The notes under the pieces are model-generated. The model was not told the DNA's origin. It did no database searches and saw only the letters and a list, made by a program, of their open reading frames with translations. DNA of 6,124 nucleotides from Treponema sp. (GTDB lineage: Bacteria > Spirochaetota > Spirochaetia > Treponematales > Breznakiellaceae): the NCBI GenBank assembly GCA_031269405.1, contig JAISZE010000061.1:1-6124 (forward strand). The letters run 5' to 3'. Positions 1-6,124 of this stretch are shown one piece after another; within the stretch, counting starts at the first letter, position 1, and every line of letters begins with the position of its first letter. The translations under genes were made by a program, and so were the position numbers.

Positions 1-43
1 ATCATTCTTAACAGAGCGGGGCGGCGAAAGCGGTTTTTTCGTA

Positions 44-72
44 TTGAAGTTTTCCGCGTTTTTCTGTATTCT
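44..72 (+). promoter_or_regulatory. Candidate sigma70-type promoter
   Basis: TTGAAG (44-49) and TATTCT (67-72) are separated by exactly 17 bases. Each hexamer matches the sigma70 consensus at four of six positions. The pair lies 24 bases upstream of the small ORF at 97 and in front of the kinase gene, so it could drive both as one transcript. No operator palindrome was seen around it. This is a by-eye call in an AT-richer stretch and chance matches of this quality are common. Confidence 0.4.
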
Positions 73-80
73 GTTTTAAC

Positions 81-87
81 AAAGGAG
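81..87 (+). promoter_or_regulatory. Strong ribosome binding site of the small ORF
   Basis: AAAGGAG lies nine bases before the ATG at 97. It is a near-perfect Shine-Dalgarno sequence, stronger than the AAGGA in front of the kinase. It is the main reason to believe that translation starts, or once started, at 97 rather than at the in-frame ATG at 121. Confidence 0.6.
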
Positions 88-96
88 ATAAGGATA

Positions 97-234
97 ATGA
101 GGGCACAGAAAGACGCCGCTATGTCTTTGTTCATGCTTTCGGTTTTTGCCCTCGCCGCCGGCGGCAAGCGATCCGTCCCCAAGTCGAGCCCGAAGCCGGG
201 ACAGGGTTCGGGCGGAAGATTATCGATGAAATGA
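97..234 (+). CDS. Signal-peptide-only small ORF, probable remnant of an exported-protein gene
   Basis: This 45-codon ORF is too short to appear in a length-filtered ORF list. It begins [20 protein letters not shown]. The basic N-terminus, hydrophobic core (about residues 9-20) and A-L-A cleavage site after residue 20 make a convincing secretory signal peptide. The rest (residues 21-45) is a low-complexity G/K/S/P stretch with no fold visible, ending at TGA 232-234. The signal peptide followed by GGK resembles the start of treponemal ABC substrate-binding proteins, but there is no lipobox cysteine. It ends 19 bases before the kinase and is on the same strand, so the two could be co-transcribed. 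I favour a gene decayed by internal deletion. A genuine small secreted peptide or a leader peptide is possible. Confidence 0.4.
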   Translation: MRAQKDAAMSLFMLSVFALAAGGKRSVPKSSPKPGQGSGGRLSMK

Positions 235-242
235 ACAAATAA
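183..242 (+). pseudogene. Possible out-of-frame C-terminal tail of the same decayed gene
   Basis: In a different frame from the small ORF, codons ending at TAA 240-242 read [12 protein letters not shown] (204-239). This looks like an ordinary amphipathic C-terminal helix, unlike the arginine-rich nonsense further upstream in that frame. Its stop overlaps the kinase ribosome binding site, a spacing typical of a real upstream gene in an operon. If both ends belong to one ancestral gene, almost all of the mature protein was lost in a frame-shifting deletion somewhere around 180-205. The evidence is one short peptide, so this is tentative. Confidence 0.22.
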
Positions 243-245
243 GGA
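241..245 (+). promoter_or_regulatory. Ribosome binding site of the hybrid kinase
   Basis: AAGGA is placed eight bases before the ATG at 254. An in-frame TGA at 227-229 and the absence of any ATG between it and 254 fix the kinase start here. Confidence 0.7.
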
Positions 246-253
246 CAAAAATT

Positions 254-3200
254 ATGGAATGGAACCGGGTAGTAAAACATTCCGCGCCTTATTTGGCGCT
301 GGTTCTGTTTGGGCTGCTGATGATGGTATTGATAGGGTATTTTTCCGTTGCCGGGGTTCTGCGGAGCCGGCTGCTGGATAATTCCCGGGAAACCTTACGC
401 ACGGTTGAGGAAAACATACAAACAAGTTTTTCTCAATCGAGGATGACCCTTAACAGCGCGTTTTATAATATGCAGGGGCAAATTGACCAGGGAGCATCCC
501 AGCGGGACATTTGGGGCTATTTGAGGGATACCAACAAGTGGATGAGCCTTCCTGATGAAGGGTATTATCCGGGGTTTGATGGAATGCACGGGTATATCAG
601 CGGGGCGTATTTTGATAAAACAGGGAACCCTCCCGACAGCGATTATAACCCCCTGCCGATGCCCTGGTTTCAGACGGCGAGGGGCAGCAGCCGTGACGTG
701 GGTTATACCTGGCCATACCGGGACAGGGACACAGGCAAAATACTCCTGTCCATGACAAAAAATCTCTATACCGGTAACGGTGAATATTACGGCATTATCG
801 TGCTTGATATGGATGTTGAATGGCTGAACAATTATCTCGCTTCCCTGGTTACCGTTCAGGGCAGCGTGGAAATGGTACTTAATCAGGACATGAAGATCCT
901 GGCCCATTCGGAGGAAGGGTACACGGGACTGGATCTCCGGGAACTTGACAGCAGCTTTGTGCAGGTAGTGTCCGGCCTTTTATCAGGAGAGGAGATTAAC
1001 AGTATCCAGATTACCAACGCCGAAAATCTGCCGGTAATTGTTGTCGCCCGGCGTATTTTTAACGGCTGGTATATCATCCAGGTTACGCCGGAAGCGCACT
1101 ATTTCCAGGATATGCGGAGGATAGCCCTGGACCTGGGCTTCCTGGCCTTTGTGCTGGCCCTGGTGCTGGGTTCCATTATGATCAGGATTAACGCCCAGAG
1201 CGTAAGGGCCGATGAAGCCAACAAATCCAAGTCGGATTTTCTGGCCAACATGAGCCACGAGATCCGGACCCCCCTTAACGCGATCATCGGCATGAGCGAA
1301 CTGGCCCTGCAGGATCCCTCCGGGCCTGTCTTACCGGAATATCTTGCCAATATCAGGCAGGCCGGTTCTAATTTGCTTTCCATCATCAACGACATTCTGG
1401 ACCTGTCAAAGATCGAATCCGGGGGCATCCAACTGGTAACGGTTTCTTACCGGTTTTCCTCCCTTATCAACAATGTGATAAACGTTATCCGGGTGCGTTT
1501 TCACGAAAAACCCATCCTGTTCCTCGTCAATATTGACGCACACATCCCCGACAGCCTCGTCGGCGACGAGGTGCGGATCCGTCAAATCCTGCTCAATTTG
1601 CTGACCAACGCGGTAAAATACACCGAAGAGGGATTTATCAGGCTTACGGTAACGGGAACCTTTATGGAGGATAACAATATTACCCTGAAGTTTGAAGTTT
1701 CCGACAGCGGCATCGGCATCAAAGAAGAGGACATGAAGGAGCTGTTCGGCAATTTTACCCGCCTTGATCTGCAGCGCAACCAGGCCATCGAGGGAACCGG
1801 CCTGGGACTGGCGATTACCAGGAGGTTATGCCTCGAAATGGGAGGTGATATTACCGTCACAAGCATTTATAAAAGAGGCTCCGTCTTTACCGCCATTATT
1901 CCCCAGGAATATGCCGAGGATACCGAAGCGGCGATAGTGCAAGATCCCGGAGAAAAGGAAGTGCTCCTCTTCGATGAACGTTCCCTGTACGGAGATTCCA
2001 TTTCCGTTACTTTGGATAATCTTGGGGTCCCCGTGACCAGGGTGAGCAGCGGGGAGGATTTTCTGGCCGCCCTGGGAACCGGCGGGTTTCCTTTTGCCTT
2101 TGTGTCCCCCGGCTTTGCGAAACAGGCCGCCGCCCTGGTGGATGATAAAAAAATCCGGACCACCCTGGCGCTTCTAGCGAATCTGGAGGAGACTTCCTCC
2201 TTTCAGGGTATCCCGGTTATTCTTATGCCCGCCTACGCCGTTCCGGTGGCAAATCTATTGAACGGCGTCAAGACACCCCAGGGCGGCAGGAAATCCCTGG
2301 TCCGCTTTACCGCTCCCGATGTCAGGATCCTCATTGTGGATGACATTTTGACCAACCTTAAGGTGGCCCAGGGGCTCCTCTCGGCCTACCGGATGCAGGT
2401 GGACACCTGCGATAACGGCAGAAGTTCTATCTCTAAAGTCAAGGCCAAACGGTATGACCTTGTCTTTATGGATCACATGATGCCCGGCATGGACGGCATT
2501 GAGGCGCTGACCCATATCCGGGCCCTGGAGGGGGAGTATTTTAAGCAGGTTCCGATCATCGCCCTGACCGCAAACGCCTTGTCGGGGATGCAGGAAATGT
2601 TTATTTCCAAGGGCTTTAACGATTACCTTGCCAAACCGATTGATATTTCCAAACTGAACGCCCTTATGGAAAGATGGATACCCCCCGAAAAGCGGGTCAA
2701 AGCGGCGAAAGAGCCCGGTGCGGATGCCACTGTTACTACCGGCGTGTTTAACGGAAAAGTTCTTGCGGGTATTGATATTCCCAAGGGGCTGGATCGCTAC
2801 CAAAGCGATCTCATCTATCTGGACATTCTCCGTTCTTACGCCGACTCCATGCCGGGCTTCCTTGATACCCTGGGGAATGTTTCCCCTGAAAATCTCGGCG
2901 CCTATGCGGTAACGTTCCACGGGATCAAAGGGGCGAGTTACCAAATCTGCGCCGACGAGACGGGCAGACAGGCGGAGGTTCTGGAAAAGGCGGCTAAAGC
3001 GGGAGACTGGGAAACGATCAAAAAGAACAACGGGATTTTTATCGAGACCATGGAAACGCTGCTGGCCGCTTTGCGGGAATTTTTGATCCGCAAGGAAGAA
3101 AAAGAAAACAAACCCCTTCTCCCCGCGCCGGACCGGGGGCTTCTTGACCGGATGCTTGATGCCTGTAAAGAGTACAATATAACGGTCATGGAAGACCTGT

Positions 3201-3316
3201 TAGCCGGGCTGGAGAAATATTCCTATGAAAGCGGAGCGGAACTGGTCAAGTGGCTGCGGCGGCGGATTAACGATGTGGATTATGAGGCAATAGAGGAACG
3301 GCTGGAGCATCTTTAA
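254..3316 (+). CDS. dCache hybrid sensor histidine kinase with degenerate and intact receivers and Hpt
   Basis: Membrane sensor kinase of the phosphorelay type, 1020 residues and complete. Seen in order: TM1 (about 12-35); an extracytoplasmic dCache-like sensor (about 36-287, with PWF at 137-139 and the GIIVLDMDV strand at 180-188); TM2 (about 288-311); HisKA with SHEIRTPLN and phospho-acceptor His335; HATPase with N box Asn452, G1 DSGIGI (484-489) and G2 GTGLGL (514-519); a degenerate receiver (about 568-661); an intact receiver (about 690-808) with D696/D697, phospho-acceptor Asp740, T772 and K794; Hpt (about 845-940) with HGIKG, His889; and a helical tail (about 955-1020). There is no HAMP or PAS; TM2 joins HisKA through a short linker. 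By family knowledge phosphate should pass His335 to Asp740 to His889 and then to a separate receiver, which is not encoded here. The ligand is unknown. All catalytic motifs are intact, so an active kinase is very likely. Confidence 0.95.
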   Translation: MEWNRVVKHSAPYLALVLFGLLMMVLIGYFSVAGVLRSRLLDNSRETLRTVEENIQTSFSQSRMTLNSAFYNMQGQIDQGASQRDIWGYLRDTNKWMSLPDEGYYPGFDGMHGYISGAYFDKTGNPPDSDYNPLPMPWFQTARGSSRDVGYTWPYRDRDTGKILLSMTKNLYTGNGEYYGIIVLDMDVEWLNNYLASLVTVQGSVEMVLNQDMKILAHSEEGYTGLDLRELDSSFVQVVSGLLSGEEINSIQITNAENLPVIVVARRIFNGWYIIQVTPEAHYFQDMRRIALDLGFLAFVLALVLGSIMIRINAQSVRADEANKSKSDFLANMSHEIRTPLNAIIGMSELALQDPSGPVLPEYLANIRQAGSNLLSIINDILDLSKIESGGIQLVTVSYRFSSLINNVINVIRVRFHEKPILFLVNIDAHIPDSLVGDEVRIRQILLNLLTNAVKYTEEGFIRLTVTGTFMEDNNITLKFEVSDSGIGIKEEDMKELFGNFTRLDLQRNQAIEGTGLGLAITRRLCLEMGGDITVTSIYKRGSVFTAIIPQEYAEDTEAAIVQDPGEKEVLLFDERSLYGDSISVTLDNLGVPVTRVSSGEDFLAALGTGGFPFAFVSPGFAKQAAALVDDKKIRTTLALLANLEETSSFQGIPVILMPAYAVPVANLLNGVKTPQGGRKSLVRFTAPDVRILIVDDILTNLKVAQGLLSAYRMQVDTCDNGRSSISKVKAKRYDLVFMDHMMPGMDGIEALTHIRALEGEYFKQVPIIALTANALSGMQEMFISKGFNDYLAKPIDISKLNALMERWIPPEKRVKAAKEPGADATVTTGVFNGKVLAGIDIPKGLDRYQSDLIYLDILRSYADSMPGFLDTLGNVSPENLGAYAVTFHGIKGASYQICADETGRQAEVLEKAAKAGDWETIKKNNGIFIETMETLLAALREFLIRKEEKENKPLLPAPDRGLLDRMLDACKEYNITVMEDLLAGLEKYSYESGAELVKWLRRRINDVDYEAIEERLEHL

Positions 3317-3340
3317 TGTAACCACGGATCTTCGCCCTTT
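3317..3340. other. 24-bp spacer between convergent genes, no terminator seen
   Basis: The kinase stop (TAA, 3314-3316) and the stop of the minus-strand gene (3341-3343) are separated by only 24 bases. I see no GC-rich hairpin followed by a T run in either direction, here or in the flanking ends of the genes. Termination may be Rho-dependent, or each transcript may run into the other gene as antisense. Confidence 0.6.
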
Positions 3341-6124
3341 TCACTTAACGACCATGACTTTGCGGATTTCGTCTATGTCGGGGCCTACCACGCGGATAAA
3401 GTACATGCCCCTGGCGACGGCGCGGCCGCCCCGGTTCTTGCCGCCCCAGACGGCGCGGTACTCACCCGCGTCCCTGTGGCCCCGGTACAGGATATCCACC
3501 ATGTTTCCATCCAGGGTAAAGACCTGGATGGTTACCTGGCCTCCCCTGACAAGCTGGTAATGCACATAGGTGGATTCGCCGTTGTTGGGGTTGATCACGT
3601 TGTTGAGGATGGTAACGCCGCTGCGCTGCCGGGTGATGTCGTGGATCTCGAAGCTGAAGGGACGGACCAGTTGGTACCAATTGGGAGGGATGGCGTCTCC
3701 GGGGTTTATGTCAAGCCGGGCGGCGAAGAGGTCGGAAGGCGAACCGTAAAGATGGAAGAAGAAGTCCAGCATTGTCGGGCTTGTGTATCCATCTCTGCTT
3801 TTAATAAAACGATATCCGTAATTATCACCAGAGCTCAAGCTTAGCTCGGCGGGCATGGATGCGGCAGAGCCGTAAAAGAACGGCGTAAGATTAACGAAAC
3901 GAGAAGAACTGTCTTTAGGCAGCCAAAGACCCGGATTGCCGTGTCCGTAGCCGCCTGATACGGCTCTGGCCCGGTAGGTGTCGGGCACATTCAAGCCGAA
4001 CCAGATCGTAGGCGCAGGGTCTCCACTGAGGGAAGAATTCCGGTGCACCTGGAGATCGATATCCTCGGCTTCCAGGTATTTTTTTCCGTTAAACTGCCAG
4101 ATTATTCCGGTATCGCTCAGCTTCTGTCCCCAAAAAGCATCGCCGGCCAGCAGACTTTCGGCATTGGCCGGTTCCCTGTACCTGGCCCAGATCGGCCACA
4201 CGAAATAGCGATCATCATCCGCTTTGATTGGAGGAACCGAGATAAGCACGTCGGTTACCCGGTGGGTCAGAGGCAGAGCGTCCGGGTTGCTGGGAATGTT
4301 GGGGGTTGTTTCACTATTTAAATTACCCCTATCTGCTTCACTCCGCCAGGGTATTGTCTCAGGCTGCGAGTTACCGGATACAACGACAAAAGGTACGGAT
4401 GGCACAAGTGCGGGATTGCCCCTGATTTCTTCATAATCGAGAAGCTTCCAATCAACCGGATATTTGGGCGAGGGAAAACGGTACGCATATGTTTCATTCG
4501 GATCGCTGCGTAAGTCAGGGGCATGCACGGCATCATCCCGGATTTTATCAAAGGTAAATGTATCCGGTGTTAACGTCACCAGATTTGGTACGGTATAAGG
4601 CGAATTAAGGGGCATGATAAATTCCGTCCTGTTCGAGTTAACAGGTTGTAGGTCTCCGCTCTTACTCACACCGCTGCCGGTGTTATCGGTAATAATAACA
4701 TTGCCTAAAGTAACCGGTTCTGAAAACTGCACATAAATTTCGCCTACATCAGTTCCGGGGCTCCTGCTGAATACAGCCCCTGGAACGGTAAGGGCATGGG
4801 TAAGCCTTGGAGGCGCATTATCATAGGTCGTCAGCTTTTTAGAATTGGGAAGTTCTATCACTATGAATTTAGTTGCCCAATCCTTGAGGGTCGTGTTTTC
4901 TGCCAGCCACCAGGTAAGCCGTGCGCCGGTGTCGGAATAATCTTTTTCTTTAAGGTAGATGTATATCATATCTCTCTTAAGTACTTCCTTTCCGGAAGAT
5001 GGCGGCGTATTGCTATCCTCATCGGCCCTGATATAACCATTGTGCCCCTTGCTTTTATCAATTTCATAGCCTTCAACAAGAACCCTGAAATTGTCGAATG
5101 AATCCGCACCGCCGGTAAGATCAAAAGCAGCCTGCGCCCGGATGCGATCAATCCTGCCGTTGCCGTCCCAATCTTCGGTAAAGCTGTAGTAGAATTCATT
5201 GGCTTCCAGCCAGTTTACATTGTAATAAGATTTTTTGATCGTTACATCAGTAAACGTCGAACCTGAACCATAATCCAGGCGGGGATTACCCAGGTTATAA
5301 ATATTTGTATAAGTCGGCGGAACTGTGGGCGGAATATCCGGTTCCCTGTATACATAGGGGTATGCCCAAATAACCGTTTGCCTTCTGGGCAAAGGTATAC
5401 GGTTAGCGGAAAAACTGTAATTCAGATATACATAATTCAAATACATTTCCGCCGCAGGTTCCAGAACAAAATACCAGAAATCACCCTGCGGACCTTCCGG
5501 GGGCACCCAATCAGGACTGCCGGAGGGAATAGGTCCTTTATCGTCCAGTCTGGTGAAGTTTATCATCTTGGCATGATTTGTATCCGGAGCGCCGGATGAG
5601 TCCTGCCATGGCGCCGCAAAAAAGTAATTGGATACCCTGTGTACATCAGAATAATTGGAGAACTTCAAGGTGGCCGCAGGTTCCACACAGACAAGGTTGT
5701 ACCATGTGGTAGGACCTTTGATTTCAAAGGTCCTTTCGGCGCCGGACCAGCCCCAAACACCAAATTTAACGTTGGGCTTGCTATCCGGATCAAATGTACT
5801 ATTTGTTTTCTGAACCCATCTGGACACAGACGATACAGGGTCCAGATGGATATAGGCATTGAGATAGGTCGTAAGGTGCGTACCCGCTTTGATAGTAACC
5901 GCATCCTTCCCGGCAAAGATAACATCGGAATTAATCTTTATACTGGTACTAGAGGAAGCGGCGACAAAATTACCCAGCTTCACCTCAACGGCGCGGTCAG
6001 GATTCCGCGGCAGTGGAGGCGATGGGAACGGTGGAGCCGGCAGCGGCGCTAACGCACTGCTCCGTACCGCCAGTAACCCGGTAGCGGGTGAAGAGACGCT
6101 GTTGCCGGTCATGGTGATGGTGGA
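3341..6124 (-). CDS. Large modular exported protein with FlgD/T9SS-like C-terminal Ig domain (5' end missing)
   Basis: Partial gene: the frame stays open to the window edge (codons for S-T-I-T precede the ATG at 6112), so that ATG is probably internal and the true start and signal peptide lie outside. Numbering from it gives 923 residues. Seen: a proline-rich segment (nine P in 23-38); short beta strands (about 45-90); a repeated W-Y...EPAA element (137-149 and 213-223); a second proline-rich linker (258-266); a calcium-loop-like DWDGNGRID (314-322); an Ig-like domain (about 432-545) with EIYVQFSEPV; a long W/Y-rich domain (about 610-825); and a C-terminal Ig domain (about 838-923) with NPNNGES, YQLVRGG, DAGEYRAVW, GMYFIRVV and final KVMVVK. 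The tail matches the FlgD-Ig/type-IX-sorting-like pattern known from Treponema, Fibrobacter and Bacteroidetes secreted proteins. There is no internal TM segment, no catalytic motif and only one cysteine (C142). Inferred to be periplasmic or surface-exposed with a structural or binding role; the actual function is unknown. Confidence 0.88.
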   Translation of the reverse strand, partial: STITMTGNSVSSPATGLLAVRSSALAPLPAPPFPSPPLPRNPDRAVEVKLGNFVAASSSTSIKINSDVIFAGKDAVTIKAGTHLTTYLNAYIHLDPVSSVSRWVQKTNSTFDPDSKPNVKFGVWGWSGAERTFEIKGPTTWYNLVCVEPAATLKFSNYSDVHRVSNYFFAAPWQDSSGAPDTNHAKMINFTRLDDKGPIPSGSPDWVPPEGPQGDFWYFVLEPAAEMYLNYVYLNYSFSANRIPLPRRQTVIWAYPYVYREPDIPPTVPPTYTNIYNLGNPRLDYGSGSTFTDVTIKKSYYNVNWLEANEFYYSFTEDWDGNGRIDRIRAQAAFDLTGGADSFDNFRVLVEGYEIDKSKGHNGYIRADEDSNTPPSSGKEVLKRDMIYIYLKEKDYSDTGARLTWWLAENTTLKDWATKFIVIELPNSKKLTTYDNAPPRLTHALTVPGAVFSRSPGTDVGEIYVQFSEPVTLGNVIITDNTGSGVSKSGDLQPVNSNRTEFIMPLNSPYTVPNLVTLTPDTFTFDKIRDDAVHAPDLRSDPNETYAYRFPSPKYPVDWKLLDYEEIRGNPALVPSVPFVVVSGNSQPETIPWRSEADRGNLNSETTPNIPSNPDALPLTHRVTDVLISVPPIKADDDRYFVWPIWARYREPANAESLLAGDAFWGQKLSDTGIIWQFNGKKYLEAEDIDLQVHRNSSLSGDPAPTIWFGLNVPDTYRARAVSGGYGHGNPGLWLPKDSSSRFVNLTPFFYGSAASMPAELSLSSGDNYGYRFIKSRDGYTSPTMLDFFFHLYGSPSDLFAARLDINPGDAIPPNWYQLVRPFSFEIHDITRQRSGVTILNNVINPNNGESTYVHYQLVRGGQVTIQVFTLDGNMVDILYRGHRDAGEYRAVWGGKNRGGRAVARGMYFIRVVGPDIDEIRKVMVVK

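Noticed and set aside
11..40. Possible Rho-independent terminator ending in a T run at the left edge
   Set aside because: The G-rich stretch before TTTTTT has no complementary C-rich arm on the same strand, so no stable hairpin forms.
395..907. 170-residue open frame on the minus strand opposite the sensor domain
   Set aside because: It is the antisense of the dCache coding region. Its composition looks random, with no domain.
2255..2944. 229-residue open frame on the minus strand inside the kinase gene
   Set aside because: It lies wholly opposite the conserved receiver and Hpt coding sequence. Its translation shows no recognisable domain and it has no credible ribosome binding site, so it is a shadow of the kinase reading frame.
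5639..6052. 137-residue plus-strand open frame opposite the exported protein
   Set aside because: It is the complement of a long coding frame with clear family motifs, and the plus-strand translation has no recognisable pattern.
5995..6060. Low-complexity GGC/GGA-rich plus-strand stretch considered as a DNA repeat
   Set aside because: It is explained by the proline-rich segment of the minus-strand protein, and no exact tandem unit is present.

Overview
The window holds two large, convergent genes and a short leader region. The likely source is a host-associated spirochaete of the genus Treponema, perhaps a termite-gut type. Three things suggest this: the modular exported protein with a FlgD/type-IX-like C-terminal Ig domain, the multi-domain dCache hybrid kinase ending in Hpt plus a helical tail, and a base composition that looks close to 50% GC by eye. 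This is recognition of protein style, not a database match.

Layout. Bases 1-253 hold a plausible sigma70-type promoter (44-72) and a tiny ORF (97-234). That ORF has a strong ribosome binding site and an obvious signal peptide but no real mature protein. It looks like the remnant of a deleted exported-protein gene, possibly an ABC substrate-binding protein. Bases 254-3316 (+) encode a 1020-residue membrane hybrid histidine kinase: TM, extracytoplasmic dCache sensor, TM, HisKA, HATPase, a degenerate receiver, an intact receiver, Hpt and a helical tail. After a 24-bp spacer, bases 3341-6124 (-) encode at least 927 residues of a large, probably exported, beta-rich protein whose 5' end lies beyond the right edge.

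How they work together. The kinase carries three of the four phosphorelay steps (His335, Asp740, His889) in one chain. Its final receiver or output protein is not in this window. The exported protein is transcribed toward the kinase and shares no promoter with it, so a functional link is not shown. No RNA genes, insertion sequences, CRISPR arrays or phage genes were seen. No clearly novel system is evident. The most unusual points are the phospho-dead receiver inside the kinase, the dCache domain lacking the amino-acid-binding arginine, the signal-peptide-only ORF upstream, and the modular surface-type protein with its internal repeat and calcium-loop motif.
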